Assembly: GCF_000165735.1 (NCBI RefSeq)
Contig: NZ_GL538208.1
Location: 420,682-484,681, forward strand
Source of the DNA: Megasphaera micronuciformis F0359
Lineage (GTDB): Bacteria; Bacillota; Negativicutes; Veillonellales; Megasphaeraceae
Reading direction: 5' to 3'
DNA length: 64,000 bases
A program made the position numbers and the translations under genes. Of the stretch, positions 28,964 through 38,616 are shown one piece after another (within the stretch, counting starts at the first letter, position 1; each line of letters begins with the position of its first letter). The notes beneath the pieces are model-generated. The model made no database searches. It was not told the DNA's origin and saw only the letters and a list, made by a program, of their open reading frames with translations.

Positions 28964-31084
28964 ATGAAGGTATTTATAGCGGAAAAGCCGAGCATGGCAC
29001 GGGAACTGGCAAAATGTCTTCCCGACCCGAAAAAAAGAGAAAACGGATATATTCGTACAGGCGGTGGTATTGTTACGTGGGCTTACGGGCATGTACTGCA
29101 ACAGGCCGAGCCGGATGCCTATAATGAATCTTATAAGACCTGGCGTACAGAAGATTTACCCATTATTCCCGAAACGTGGAAACTCATTGTATCTCCGAGT
29201 GCCAAAGACCAGTTCGAAATTATAAAGGGGCTTATTGAGCAAGCCGATTCCATTGTCAATGCCGGTGACCCCGACAGAGAAGGTCAGCTTTTGATAGATG
29301 AAATTCTCGATTACGTGGGAAATACAAAGCCTGTAGAGCGTATTTTGCTAAATGCCCTCGATGAAAAGAGTATTCATGAATCTTTGACGGATTTACGGGA
29401 TAACAGAGATTTTAAACCGCTGAAGGATTCGGCCTTAGCCCGCAGTCGTGCCGATTGGTTGATGGGGATGAATCTTTCCCGGGCTTATACGTTGGCGGCT
29501 CGTAGACAGGGGCATAAGGGCGTTTATCCTGTTGGCCGCGTTAAGACGCCGACGTTGGCGCTTGTCGTAAGACGACAGAGGGAACTGGATCACTTTGTTC
29601 CCGTCACTTATTATGTTGTAAAGGCCGATTTTGATTACGGTTCGGGAACTATAACAGCTCAGTGGCAGGCTAAAGATACTCAGGGTGGACTTGATTCGGA
29701 AGGACGCTGTATTGATAAACAGACGGCGGAAAATATTCTTGCTAAGACGGAGGCTGCCGTTAGTGGGACAGTAACTGAACGCAAGGTGACACATAAGAAA
29801 GAGAATCAACGGTTGCCGCATTCTCTTTCGTCCCTACAGATCGCGGCAGGCAAGAAATACGGCTACAGTCCGCAACAAGTACTAGATACGGCACAGCAGT
29901 TGTATGAACGAAAATTTACAACCTATCCCCGCTCGGATTGTGAATATTTACCTTTAAACCAGCGCCGAGATGTGCCTAAAATCTTGGAAAATTTGGCGTC
30001 GTCCGGACAAGCGGATTTGGAAAATTGGGTAAAAGGTGCGGATAAGGGCCTAAAAAGCCGGGCTTGGAACGACTCCAAAATCACGGCTCATCATGCCATT
30101 ATTCCTACTACCGTTCGTTGTCCTTATGACAGTTTGACTCCCATACAAAAAAATATATATTTTCTTATCGCACAGGCTTATATTGCCCAGTTTTACGGTG
30201 TTCATGAATACGACAGTCAGCGCATTATCATTAATTGTGCTCAAGAAGATTTCGTAGCTCGCGGTAAAACCGTTACCGCTCTCGGGTGGAAAGAGCTGTA
30301 TAGTCGGGATAAAAGTGATGACAACGAAGAAGACAAGGATCAATTGCCGGTTCTGAAAAAAGGGACGACAGTTTTTTATAAGTCCGGTATAACAGAAGAG
30401 AAAGAAACGAAGCCGCCTCAGCGCTTTACGGCATCCACCTTGTTGGCGGCGATGAAAGAAATTTATAAATATGTGAAGGATGACGGTCTGAAAAAGAAAC
30501 TCAAAGAAGTCCAGGGAATCGGTACGGAAGCGACGCGGGCGACGATTATTAATGAATTAATCGGTCGCAAGTTTTTATACGAAGAAGGTAAGAAAAAGTA
30601 TTTGTGTCCGGCCGATTCGGCATATATTCTTATTGATGCGTTGCCCGATGAATTGGCTTATCCCGATGAGACTGCCATTTGGGAAGAACGGCTTCATTTA
30701 ATGAGTATAGGCAAAGACGATTTACAGTCTTTTTTGAAAGATCAAGTAGAATTTTTGCGTACACTCATACAAAAGGCGGGGCAAGGTGTTGTCAAAACTC
30801 ATGCGGAAGGAAAGCGGTGTCCCCGATGCGGTTCGGTTATGATAAAAAGAGCCGGCAAATACGGCGAATTTTACGGCTGTACGTCTTATCCGAAATGTAA
30901 GCATACGGAACAAATTATACCGAAGGCTGTAGATGAAAGTACCGATTATACTTGTCCGCGGTGTAAAACGGGTCGATTTGTACGTATGGACGGTCCTTAT
31001 GGTCCTTACTGGCTCTGCAATCATCCGGGTTGTAAGACCAAGTGTGCCGATGTAAAGGGACGTCCCAGTATTTATCAAAAGTGA
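28964..31084 (+). CDS. topB: DNA topoisomerase III
   Basis: A 706-residue type IA topoisomerase that unlinks DNA by passing single strands. The Toprim domain is at the N-terminus (FIAEKPSMARELAKC) with the metal-binding DPDREGQLL near residue 105; the catalytic tyrosine lies in KFTTYPRSDCEYL near residue 321. Two C-terminal zinc ribbons are present (CPRCGSVMIKRAGKYGEFYGC, from about residue 620, and CPRCKTGRFVRMDG further on), which is longer than E. coli TopB. It follows the DUF4911 gene by 18 bases and may share its transcript. Confidence 0.95.
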   Translation: MKVFIAEKPSMARELAKCLPDPKKRENGYIRTGGGIVTWAYGHVLQQAEPDAYNESYKTWRTEDLPIIPETWKLIVSPSAKDQFEIIKGLIEQADSIVNAGDPDREGQLLIDEILDYVGNTKPVERILLNALDEKSIHESLTDLRDNRDFKPLKDSALARSRADWLMGMNLSRAYTLAARRQGHKGVYPVGRVKTPTLALVVRRQRELDHFVPVTYYVVKADFDYGSGTITAQWQAKDTQGGLDSEGRCIDKQTAENILAKTEAAVSGTVTERKVTHKKENQRLPHSLSSLQIAAGKKYGYSPQQVLDTAQQLYERKFTTYPRSDCEYLPLNQRRDVPKILENLASSGQADLENWVKGADKGLKSRAWNDSKITAHHAIIPTTVRCPYDSLTPIQKNIYFLIAQAYIAQFYGVHEYDSQRIIINCAQEDFVARGKTVTALGWKELYSRDKSDDNEEDKDQLPVLKKGTTVFYKSGITEEKETKPPQRFTASTLLAAMKEIYKYVKDDGLKKKLKEVQGIGTEATRATIINELIGRKFLYEEGKKKYLCPADSAYILIDALPDELAYPDETAIWEERLHLMSIGKDDLQSFLKDQVEFLRTLIQKAGQGVVKTHAEGKRCPRCGSVMIKRAGKYGEFYGCTSYPKCKHTEQIIPKAVDESTDYTCPRCKTGRFVRMDGPYGPYWLCNHPGCKTKCADVKGRPSIYQK

Positions 31085-31103
31085 TTTAAAAGGAGATACG
31101 GTA

Positions 31104-32630
31104 ATGGCGTCATATATTATGTTCCAGGGAACAGGATCGCATGTAGGGAAAAGTATTTTAACGACAGCTCTTTGCCGTATTTTTGCTCGTGAAGGCATGC
31201 GTACAGCTCCTTTTAAAGCACAAAACATGGCTTTAAATTCCTATGTTACACCGGACGGCAAGGAGATGGGTAGAGCCCAAGTTGCTCAGGCGGAAGCGGC
31301 CGGTCTTATTCCTGAAACGGACATGAATCCCGTCTTGTTAAAGCCGGTAGGAAACAGTCGATCGCAGGTCATCATTAACGGGATTCCTGTAGGGAATATG
31401 ACGGCTCGCGAATATCACTTGTCGTATTGCATGAAGGCTTTTGATGCCGTTAAATCGGCTTTGGCTCGTATGGATGATACTTACGATATACTGGTTATCG
31501 AAGGGGCCGGCAGTCCTGCGGAAGTAAATCTGAGAGATACGGATATTGTGAATATGCGTGTAGCCAAGTATTTACAGGCTCCCGTATTTCTCGTTGCCGA
31601 CATAGACCGGGGCGGATCTCTGGCGGCGCTTGTCGGAACCTTGGCATTGCTCGAGCCGGAAGAACGGGAGCTTGTCAAAGGGCTTGTTATTAATAAGTTT
31701 CGAGGGGATATCAGCCTTTTTGAACCGGCAGTCCGATTCTTGGAAGAAAAGACGGGAAAGCCTGTTATCGGCGTCGTTCCTTATATAGAAAATATGGGAA
31801 TCGATGAGGAAGATTCCGTGTCCTTACATGATATGAAGCAACAGGTGACGCACGAAGATGTGAATATTGCCGTTGTCATGACACCGAAAATTTCTAATTT
31901 TACAGATTTCGACAGTCTGGGACAAGAAGACGGCATCGGCTTATATTATGCGGATACGCCCGAAAAATTAAAGGATGCGGATGTCATTATTTTACCGGGT
32001 ACGAAGAATACACTTGAAGACTTGCAATATGTGCGAAAAAGCGGCATGGAAGCGGAAATCTTCAAGGCTTTAAAAAAAGGGGCCTTTATCGTAGGTATCT
32101 GCGGCGGTTATCAGATGTTAGGAGAGCGTCTTTGTGATCCCCACGGTGTGGAATCGAGTGTTCAAGAGATTTACGGCCTCGGCCTTTTGCAGGCGGAAAC
32201 AACCCTGGTAAACACTAAATTAACGGCACAGGTACAGTGTCGATGTGTAAAGTTACGTGTAGGGGACGTAGTGATTGACTGTTCCGGTATGCGAGGGTAT
32301 GAAATTCATGCAGGTCAGACGGTAATGAAAAGGGAGCAAGTTCGTCCGTTTTTGATTACATCCCGACACGGGCTGGATTGTAGCTTCGAAGACGGAGCCG
32401 TATCTGAGAACGGCCATGTCTGGGGGACCTATGTACACGGACTTTTTGATAATGACGATTTTCGTCACGCCTTTATTAATGCCGTGCGTTTGCATAAGGG
32501 GTTGAGTCCTTTGACCAGAGGGAACTCCTATTCGGCACAAAAAGAGGACAACTATGATCGCTTGGCAAACATTGTAGAGACCCATATGAATATGGATAAA
32601 ATCAGGGAAATTATAAGAGGTGAGCGATGA
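31104..32630 (+). CDS. cobQ: Cobyric acid synthase
   Basis: A 508-residue glutamine amidotransferase that amidates side chains b, d, e and g of adenosylcobyrinic acid diamide. The N-terminal dethiobiotin-synthetase-like ATP domain begins IMFQGTGSHVGKSILTTALC and contains PFKAQNMALNS. The C-terminal type I GATase domain has the nucleophile in GICGGYQMLG near residue 333 and the catalytic histidine in TYVHGLFDN near residue 443. It is preceded by AAAAGGAGA and overlaps cbiB by four bases. Confidence 0.96.
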   Translation: MASYIMFQGTGSHVGKSILTTALCRIFAREGMRTAPFKAQNMALNSYVTPDGKEMGRAQVAQAEAAGLIPETDMNPVLLKPVGNSRSQVIINGIPVGNMTAREYHLSYCMKAFDAVKSALARMDDTYDILVIEGAGSPAEVNLRDTDIVNMRVAKYLQAPVFLVADIDRGGSLAALVGTLALLEPEERELVKGLVINKFRGDISLFEPAVRFLEEKTGKPVIGVVPYIENMGIDEEDSVSLHDMKQQVTHEDVNIAVVMTPKISNFTDFDSLGQEDGIGLYYADTPEKLKDADVIILPGTKNTLEDLQYVRKSGMEAEIFKALKKGAFIVGICGGYQMLGERLCDPHGVESSVQEIYGLGLLQAETTLVNTKLTAQVQCRCVKLRVGDVVIDCSGMRGYEIHAGQTVMKREQVRPFLITSRHGLDCSFEDGAVSENGHVWGTYVHGLFDNDDFRHAFINAVRLHKGLSPLTRGNSYSAQKEDNYDRLANIVETHMNMDKIREIIRGER

Positions 32631-33571
32631 TTACTCTTATAACGGCGTTTATAGTTGACAGTCTTATAGGGGATCCGCAAACCAGGTTTCATCCCATTGC
32701 TCTTTTGGGAAGATGTATTGCTGTTTTGGATAAGCTTTTTTATAACCGTAAGTATTCTCAGAGAATGCAGGTTGTCGGCGGCGGAATGGTATGCCTATTT
32801 ATTTTATCCTTTACCTATGCCGTAATGTTTGCAGTTGTTAGCATCTTTGATTTGTTGGCGGTAAGTATATTTGCAGATGTGTTTAAGGGGATTGTTCTGG
32901 CTTTTCTCATTTGCCCTAAAAGTCTGGCTCAAGCAGCTACGGCTATTCGTAAAGATTTGCAACAGCGACATTTAGAGGTAGCTCGTCATAAAGTAGGATA
33001 CATTGTCGGCAGAGATACACAAAATTTGAGTGCCGCCGAAGTTTGTCGAGCTGTTATTGAGACCGTGGCGGAAAATACGAGCGACGGTATCATAGCTCCG
33101 TTATTTTATTATTTTATAGGCGGATTACCCGGAGCCGCCGTATATAAGGCTGTCAATACTCTTGATTCCATGATGGGGTATAAGAATGACAGATATTTAT
33201 ATTACGGGCGTGTGGCCGCTCGTATTGACGATATTTTCAACTATATTCCCGCACGTCTGACGGGAATTTCTTTTGTTGCAGCTGCCGCTTTAGGGGAAAG
33301 TGACTCCAAAAAGGCTTTTCAGATTATGCTTAGGGATGCACGTAAACATCCCAGTCCCAACGGAGGGTATGCAGAGGCCCCCGTTGCCGGGGCCTTACAT
33401 ATACGTTTGGGCGGATATAATTCATATTTCGGCACAACATCTTTCCGTGCTTATATGGGAGATGATGATGAACCGTTGGAAGCTGAAAAAATACGACAGG
33501 CTGTTCATTTGATGTATACTGCGACTGCTTGTGCAGTCATTTTCATGTCTTGTGTTTATTGGTGGGTGTAA
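32627..33571 (+). CDS. cbiB: Adenosylcobinamide-phosphate synthase CbiB
   Basis: A 314-residue inner-membrane enzyme that joins the aminopropanol (phosphate) arm to cobyric acid. Marks: DSLIGDPQTRFHPIALLGR near residue 9, ETVAENTSDGIIAPLFYY near residue 144, and NTLDSMMGYKNDRY near residue 178; several hydrophobic segments are visible. Translation is coupled to cobQ. The next gene begins three bases after its stop. Confidence 0.95.
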   Translation: MITLITAFIVDSLIGDPQTRFHPIALLGRCIAVLDKLFYNRKYSQRMQVVGGGMVCLFILSFTYAVMFAVVSIFDLLAVSIFADVFKGIVLAFLICPKSLAQAATAIRKDLQQRHLEVARHKVGYIVGRDTQNLSAAEVCRAVIETVAENTSDGIIAPLFYYFIGGLPGAAVYKAVNTLDSMMGYKNDRYLYYGRVAARIDDIFNYIPARLTGISFVAAAALGESDSKKAFQIMLRDARKHPSPNGGYAEAPVAGALHIRLGGYNSYFGTTSFRAYMGDDDEPLEAEKIRQAVHLMYTATACAVIFMSCVYWWV

Positions 33572-33573
33572 GT

Positions 33574-34416
33574 ATGGGATTTTCCGTTACCGTTCCTGCC
33601 GGATGCGGCGAATTTTTACAGGGCCGAGTAGGCAATAGAAGTGTCATTATTTCGACACCGGTCAATGCTTATGTAAAGGCTATCGTAAATGACGGCATAT
33701 ATGACGAAAAACTGTTGGGTAAAAAGTCGCGTCAAGCTGTACAACGGGCAGACTCTATTTGCGGAGGCAGGCCTTTTGACAAGGTTCTGGAAATACAGTC
33801 GGATATCCCTAAAGGGAAGGGAATGGCATCCAGCAGTGCGGATATAGGCGCTTGTGCTCTTGCCGTTGCCCGTCATAAGGGGCGTTTTTTTTCGGATGAA
33901 GAGTTGTGCCGTTTAGCTGTTTCTATTGAGCCTACGGATCCTGTTTTTTGCCGGGGTGTGGTGGCCATGGACCGCTACAGCGGGCAACTTTTACGACGTT
34001 TCCCGGCACCTCGCCTGGTATACTATACTTTTGACTGCGGCGGAATGATAAATACGCAGGACTTCTATAGTACGGGGACAGTAGAAGATGAGCCCGATGT
34101 GACAGACCTGTACAAGGATTTATGTCGTAATAACGGGGATATAGATACGTGGTGCCGAGTAGCCACAACTTCGGCCTTGGCCAATCAGAGTAGGGTTTTT
34201 AAAAGCGAACTTCCCGATTTTTATGAGACAGCACAAAAAATAGGGGCCTACGGTATAGGAACGGCTCATACGGGGACCCTTTTGAACATGATCTTTAGCA
34301 GTCGCGGGTACGGGCAGAAAATAAAAAAGGTGCTGTCGCAGAGCCCGTTAAAAGATTTGAATTTTATAGGTGTTTTTGAAACGATTGGCGGCGGATACGT
34401 TTTTGAGGAGAGATGA
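33574..34416 (+). CDS. L-threonine kinase (PduX-like GHMP kinase)
   Basis: A 280-residue GHMP-family kinase. The ATP-binding motif IPKGKGMASSSADI lies near residue 84, the N-terminus VTVPAGCGEFLQGR is typical of PduX, and a GIGTAHTGTLLNM motif lies near residue 226. PduX makes O-phospho-L-threonine, the substrate of the decarboxylase encoded next. The chosen ATG at 33574 avoids a long overlap with cbiB. It overlaps cobD only if the first of that gene's two ATGs is used. Confidence 0.88.
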   Translation: MGFSVTVPAGCGEFLQGRVGNRSVIISTPVNAYVKAIVNDGIYDEKLLGKKSRQAVQRADSICGGRPFDKVLEIQSDIPKGKGMASSSADIGACALAVARHKGRFFSDEELCRLAVSIEPTDPVFCRGVVAMDRYSGQLLRRFPAPRLVYYTFDCGGMINTQDFYSTGTVEDEPDVTDLYKDLCRNNGDIDTWCRVATTSALANQSRVFKSELPDFYETAQKIGAYGIGTAHTGTLLNMIFSSRGYGQKIKKVLSQSPLKDLNFIGVFETIGGGYVFEER

Positions 34417-34418
34417 AT

Positions 34419-35495
34419 ATGTCTTTTTCACACGGAGGAAATGTATACGATGAGGAAGGGAAGCTTAAAAATTGGGTAGATGTAAGTGCCAATATTAATC
34501 CTCTCGGCTTGTCGGAGCCTGTAAAAGAAGCTATTATCACGTCTGTCGATATGCTCGTTCATTATCCGGACCCGGAGGCAAGAGCCCTTAAAAACGCGTT
34601 GGCAAATCATTACGGAATCTTGAAGGAACGACTGATTTGTACGAACGGGGCAGCCGAATTGATGTATATTTACTTTCATACATTCAAACCGAAAAAAGTT
34701 ATTATACCCGTGCCCTCGTTTGATGAGTATGAAAAAGCGGCCAAAGCCGGAGGTGCTCATATTACTTATGTATATACGCAACAGGATGACTTTAACAGTA
34801 ACTTGATGCGGATGGCGGAAGCGGCCGGAGAAGGGTCCGTTATTATCTTGGGAAACCCCAACAATCCGACAGGTAGCCTGATAAAAAAAGAAGATATGGA
34901 GGCCGCTGTCAAAGAGGGAATAAAAAAGAATCTTCGCTTTGTAGTCGATGAGTCTTTTTTGGATTTTCGATATGATGAAGAGCGGTTTTCCGTCAAAAAC
35001 TTAACCGGCATATACAAAAATCTTTTAGTTATTCGTTCATTAACCAAGTTTTTTGCCTTGCCTGGATTGCGTCTGGGTTTTGGGACGGCGTGTGAACATG
35101 ATATTAAAAAAATGGAAGGGCATAAGGATTGTTGGAATGTAAACAGCTTGGCCCAAGTTGCCGGCACGGCGGCCTTGACAGATGGAGAATATATACGAGA
35201 AAGCCGCAGACTCTGTGAAGCTGAACGGGTTTATATGAAAACACGGTTGCAAGAAATTACGGAAGTCCATGTCACGGGAGGGAGCGTAAACTTTATACTC
35301 ATACAACTCTTACGGCCTTATCATACGGCCGAAAAAGCTGCGGACTACTGTAAACGTCACGGTATACTGATTAGAAATTGTCGTAATTATAGAGGCTTGA
35401 ACGGTGAATTTATTCGTCTGGCCGTTCGCGACCGGATCACAAATAACCACGTTATTAGAATAATTAAAAATTATATTAATAATGAGAAAATGTAA
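34419..35495 (+). CDS. cobD: Threonine-phosphate decarboxylase
   Basis: A 358-residue PLP enzyme of the aspartate-aminotransferase fold (HisC-like) that turns O-phosphothreonine into aminopropanol phosphate for cobalamin. It has SHGGNVYDEEG at the start, DVSANINPLG near residue 26, GNPNNPTG near residue 147 and the PLP lysine in RSLTKFFALPGLR near residue 211. Two in-frame ATGs occur (34413 and 34419); the second is eight bases from GAGGAG and is preferred. The last gene of the cobalamin block. Confidence 0.9.
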   Translation: MSFSHGGNVYDEEGKLKNWVDVSANINPLGLSEPVKEAIITSVDMLVHYPDPEARALKNALANHYGILKERLICTNGAAELMYIYFHTFKPKKVIIPVPSFDEYEKAAKAGGAHITYVYTQQDDFNSNLMRMAEAAGEGSVIILGNPNNPTGSLIKKEDMEAAVKEGIKKNLRFVVDESFLDFRYDEERFSVKNLTGIYKNLLVIRSLTKFFALPGLRLGFGTACEHDIKKMEGHKDCWNVNSLAQVAGTAALTDGEYIRESRRLCEAERVYMKTRLQEITEVHVTGGSVNFILIQLLRPYHTAEKAADYCKRHGILIRNCRNYRGLNGEFIRLAVRDRITNNHVIRIIKNYINNEKM

Positions 35496-35573
35496 ATGCT
35501 TAACGCTTTTTATAATCAAAGAAGAATAAAATTAAAAAAAAACGTTTAAGTAGGTGATTTTTAAATAATCTTA

Positions 35574-35582
35574 TGATATAAT
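35574..35582 (+). promoter_or_regulatory. Extended -10 promoter of brnQ
   Basis: TGATATAAT (35574-35582), a TGN-extended -10 box without a good -35 element, about 112 bases before brnQ. Confidence 0.5.
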
Positions 35583-35595
35583 GACGACATCATTA

Positions 35596-35635
35596 AAGTG
35601 TGCTTTTTCTCAATATGAGGAATAGCACTTTTGGG
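35596..35635 (+). promoter_or_regulatory. Hairpin in the brnQ leader
   Basis: AAAGTG...GCACTTT arms enclose an inner TTCTCA/TGAGGAA stem; the loop is ATA. The hairpin is directly downstream of the promoter and is followed by only a short T-run, so it may stabilise or attenuate the transcript. The purpose is unknown. Confidence 0.4.
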
Positions 35636-35693
35636 TAAAGTTCGTTATATGGGTATGACGATCCTATTATTATGAGAACGGAGTGTGGTATTA

Positions 35694-37028
35694 ATGAGTG
35701 AGCAAAAAGACAATAAGCGATTTATTGCCGTAGGCCTCATGCTATTCGCTCTCTTTTTCGGAGCGGGGAACTTGATTTTCCCGGCATCGATGGGACAGCA
35801 TGCAGGGGAAAATGTTTGGTGGTCCGTATTGGGCTTTATTATTACGGGTGTAGGGTTGCCTCTTGCCGGCGTTCTTGCCATCGGCTATTCGGGCTGTAAG
35901 AATTTACAGGAATTGGCCGGTCGTGTTCATCCTAAGTTCGGCCTTTTGTTTACAGTCGTATCTTATTTAACTATCGGGCCTTTCTTTGCAACGCCGAGAA
36001 CCGGCAGCGTATCGTATGAAATTGCCGTACGCCCCTTCCTGGAAAACGGCGGTTCGGATTTGAATATGACTATTTTCCTCGTTATCTTCTTCGTCATTAC
36101 CTATTGGCTTTCCGCTTCGCCTTCCAAGTTGGTTGACCGTATCGGTAAGATTTTAACTCCTGTATTGTTACTTACTATTTTAGCCTTGATTGCAAAGTCC
36201 TTTATTTCGCCCTTGGGGGATCCCGGTGCGGCGACGGCTGCCTACGGAACGCCTGCCTTGGCAGTAGTTCAAGGGATTTTAGACGGTTATAATACAATGG
36301 ATGCTATTGCATCATTGGTATTTGCTATTCTCGTAGTCGAATTCGTTGTGGAAGCAGGTGCATCGACGCCCGGCGAGATTACGTTGGATGTATTTAAATC
36401 GGGTGTTATTGCCGTGGCTTGTTTGGCTTTTGTTTATATCTTTGTCGCTAAAATCGGTGCAGACAGTGTTGTAGCTATTGGTATGCAGGACACAGGCGCT
36501 CCCGTTTTGACAAAATCGGCTCAGATCCTTTTCGGTAACGTAGGAGCCATGATTTTGGCAGTCATCGTGTTACTTGCCTGCCTGTCAACGTCCATCGGCT
36601 TGGTTACGTCTTGCGCTACCTATTTTGAACAACTTATAGGCGGAATGAGCTATAAGGCATATGCCGTATTGTTCTCCGTTATTTCCTTTGCCGTAGCTAT
36701 GTTCGGCTTGAAGACGATTATTTCGGCGGCAATTCCCGTTTTGATGTTTATTTATCCTATCGTTGTGGCTCTCGTTGTCCTTACGTTCTTACACAAGTTC
36801 TTTAAGGGACGTCAGTGCGTATACGGATGGACTATCGGCCTTACCTTGATTCCTGCTTTGGTTACAGGTTTTGAAACGGCTGAAATTTCTCTCGGAGCTA
36901 TTGATGTATTCTTTAACTCTACGGTTCCTCTACATTCTTTAGGCATGGGTTGGGTATGCTTTGCCGTCGCCGGTCTTATTATCGGCCTCGTGCAGGCTCA
37001 GGTAACATCATCAACTAAAGAAGCTTAG
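35694..37028 (+). CDS. brnQ: Branched-chain amino acid transport protein BrnQ
   Basis: A 444-residue LIVCS-family symporter with twelve hydrophobic segments, importing leucine, isoleucine and valine with a cation. The first helix FALFFGAGNLIFPASMGQHAG-like block (residues about 17-37) and TIGPFFATPRTGSVSYE near residue 95 are hallmarks. GGAG ten bases before the ATG at 35694 sets the start; the upstream in-frame GTG overlaps that site. A single-gene transcript. Confidence 0.94.
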   Translation: MSEQKDNKRFIAVGLMLFALFFGAGNLIFPASMGQHAGENVWWSVLGFIITGVGLPLAGVLAIGYSGCKNLQELAGRVHPKFGLLFTVVSYLTIGPFFATPRTGSVSYEIAVRPFLENGGSDLNMTIFLVIFFVITYWLSASPSKLVDRIGKILTPVLLLTILALIAKSFISPLGDPGAATAAYGTPALAVVQGILDGYNTMDAIASLVFAILVVEFVVEAGASTPGEITLDVFKSGVIAVACLAFVYIFVAKIGADSVVAIGMQDTGAPVLTKSAQILFGNVGAMILAVIVLLACLSTSIGLVTSCATYFEQLIGGMSYKAYAVLFSVISFAVAMFGLKTIISAAIPVLMFIYPIVVALVVLTFLHKFFKGRQCVYGWTIGLTLIPALVTGFETAEISLGAIDVFFNSTVPLHSLGMGWVCFAVAGLIIGLVQAQVTSSTKEA

Positions 37029-37040
37029 AATGGTAAAGAG

Positions 37041-37073
37041 AAACCTCCTTTTACTAAGGAGGTTTTTCTTTTT
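37041..37073 (+). terminator. Intrinsic terminator of brnQ
   Basis: A ten-base perfect stem (37041-37050 with 37056-37065) and a T-rich tail. Confidence 0.9.
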
Positions 37074-37096
37074 AAATGATTTAGGAGTGGATTGAT

Positions 37097-38488
37097 ATGG
37101 ATATTTTTGAACGTAAGCCTTATCAGGAGTTCATGCATGACTCTCAAGATAAAAAGTTAAATCGCGTCTTAGGGGCCTTTGATATTACGATCATGGGGCT
37201 GGGGATTATTATCGGCACGGGGATTTTCGTCCTCACCGGCATCGGTGCCGCTAAATATGCAGGCCCCGGACTGATGTTGTCTTTTGTACTGGCGGCTATT
37301 ACTTGTGCCTTCGTATGTATGGCTTATTCGGAATTGGCTACCTTTTTGCCCGTATCAGGAAGCTCTTATACTTATGCTTATGCGTCTTTAGGTGAAATCT
37401 TCGGCTGGTGGGTAGGCTGGAGTCTTATCCTTGAATATTCTGTCGGAGCCAGTGCCGTTGCAGGCGGCTGGTCGGCATATTTTGTGGGAATTTTGCATTC
37501 CTGCGGAATTGAACTTCCCAAGGTGTTGACAGCCGTTCCGGCTGACGGGGGTATCATTAATTTACCTGCCTTTGTTATTGTTTTGCTGGCCACGGGTTGT
37601 CTTATTTTAGGTGTAAGAGAAGGAGCAAGGGTTAACAGAGTTCTCGTAGTTATTAAAATCGTGACTATTTTTGCATTTCTCTTTTTCGCAGGCCCTCATA
37701 TTGACCCTGTAAACTGGCAACCCTTCCTGCCTTTCGGTTTAGACGGTGTTGTTGCCGGAACGGCCGTGCTGTTCTTTGCTTATTTGGGCTTTGATGCCTT
37801 GTCTACGGCGGCTGAAGAAACGAAGAATCCTGAACGCAACATGCCCATAGGTATTATTTCGGCTTTAGCTATTTGTACGGTCTTGTACATCGCTGTTTGT
37901 GCGGCTATGACAGGTGTTGTACCTTATCCCGAATTGGATACGGCGGCACCGGCTTCATACGTACTTGAATATATCGGCTTACGAGCAGGTTCGGCACTTA
38001 TCGGTACAGGTGCACTTTGCGGTTTATCAACCGTTGTTTTGAATATGCTTTTCGCACAGAGTCGCGCTTTGTATTCTATGAGTCGTGACGGCTTGATTCC
38101 CAAGAGTTTATATACGGTTCATGAAAAATATCATACGCCGTATCGCCTTTTGCTTATTATCGGCATTATAGTATCTCTGGTAGCAGGCTTTACGCCCATT
38201 CATATCGTGGCGGAAGCTTGCAGTGCCGGAACAATTTTTGCCTTCCTTTGTTCTTGCGTCGGCATTATGGTTTTGCGTCGTATATATCCTGATATTCCCC
38301 GAAGCTTTAAGTGCCCGGCAGTCTATCTCGTCGCTCCTTTAGGCTTTATCTTCTGTGCATTTATTTTTGCACATTTATCTTCCCATACGTTGGTTCTTTT
38401 TGTAGGTTGGTCGATATTAGGCGGTATCATCTATGCCGTTTACGGACATAAACACAGCCGTTTGCGCAACGGTAAGGAAGTTGCGTAA
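37097..38488 (+). CDS. APC-superfamily amino acid permease
   Basis: A 463-residue amino acid permease of the cationic-amino-acid-transporter (YfnA-like) group, about twelve transmembrane segments. The N-terminal helix starts LGIIIGTGIFVLTGIGAA-like near residue 36, with SELATFLPVSGSSYTYAY near residue 77 and FFAYLGFDALSTAAEETKNPERN near residue 218. Substrate specificity cannot be read from the sequence. The location next to brnQ suggests a region of amino-acid uptake, in keeping with amino-acid fermentation. Confidence 0.9.
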   Translation: MDIFERKPYQEFMHDSQDKKLNRVLGAFDITIMGLGIIIGTGIFVLTGIGAAKYAGPGLMLSFVLAAITCAFVCMAYSELATFLPVSGSSYTYAYASLGEIFGWWVGWSLILEYSVGASAVAGGWSAYFVGILHSCGIELPKVLTAVPADGGIINLPAFVIVLLATGCLILGVREGARVNRVLVVIKIVTIFAFLFFAGPHIDPVNWQPFLPFGLDGVVAGTAVLFFAYLGFDALSTAAEETKNPERNMPIGIISALAICTVLYIAVCAAMTGVVPYPELDTAAPASYVLEYIGLRAGSALIGTGALCGLSTVVLNMLFAQSRALYSMSRDGLIPKSLYTVHEKYHTPYRLLLIIGIIVSLVAGFTPIHIVAEACSAGTIFAFLCSCVGIMVLRRIYPDIPRSFKCPAVYLVAPLGFIFCAFIFAHLSSHTLVLFVGWSILGGIIYAVYGHKHSRLRNGKEVA

Positions 38489-38496
38489 TATTTATT

Positions 38497-38546
38497 TAAA
38501 AGGCCGTAACGAAGAGGTCGAAATCTCTCGTTACGGCCTTTTTATT
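38497..38546 (+). terminator. Intrinsic terminator of the APC permease gene
   Basis: Long stem, AAAAGGCCGTAACGA with TCGTTACGGCCTTTT, inner GAG/CTC pairs, then TTAT. Confidence 0.9.
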
Positions 38547-38616
38547 TGGTGTTGTACATAATGAGATACAGCGTTTATAATTAAAAAAATCAGTAACGAC
38601 AGAAAGGAAGAAAAAG

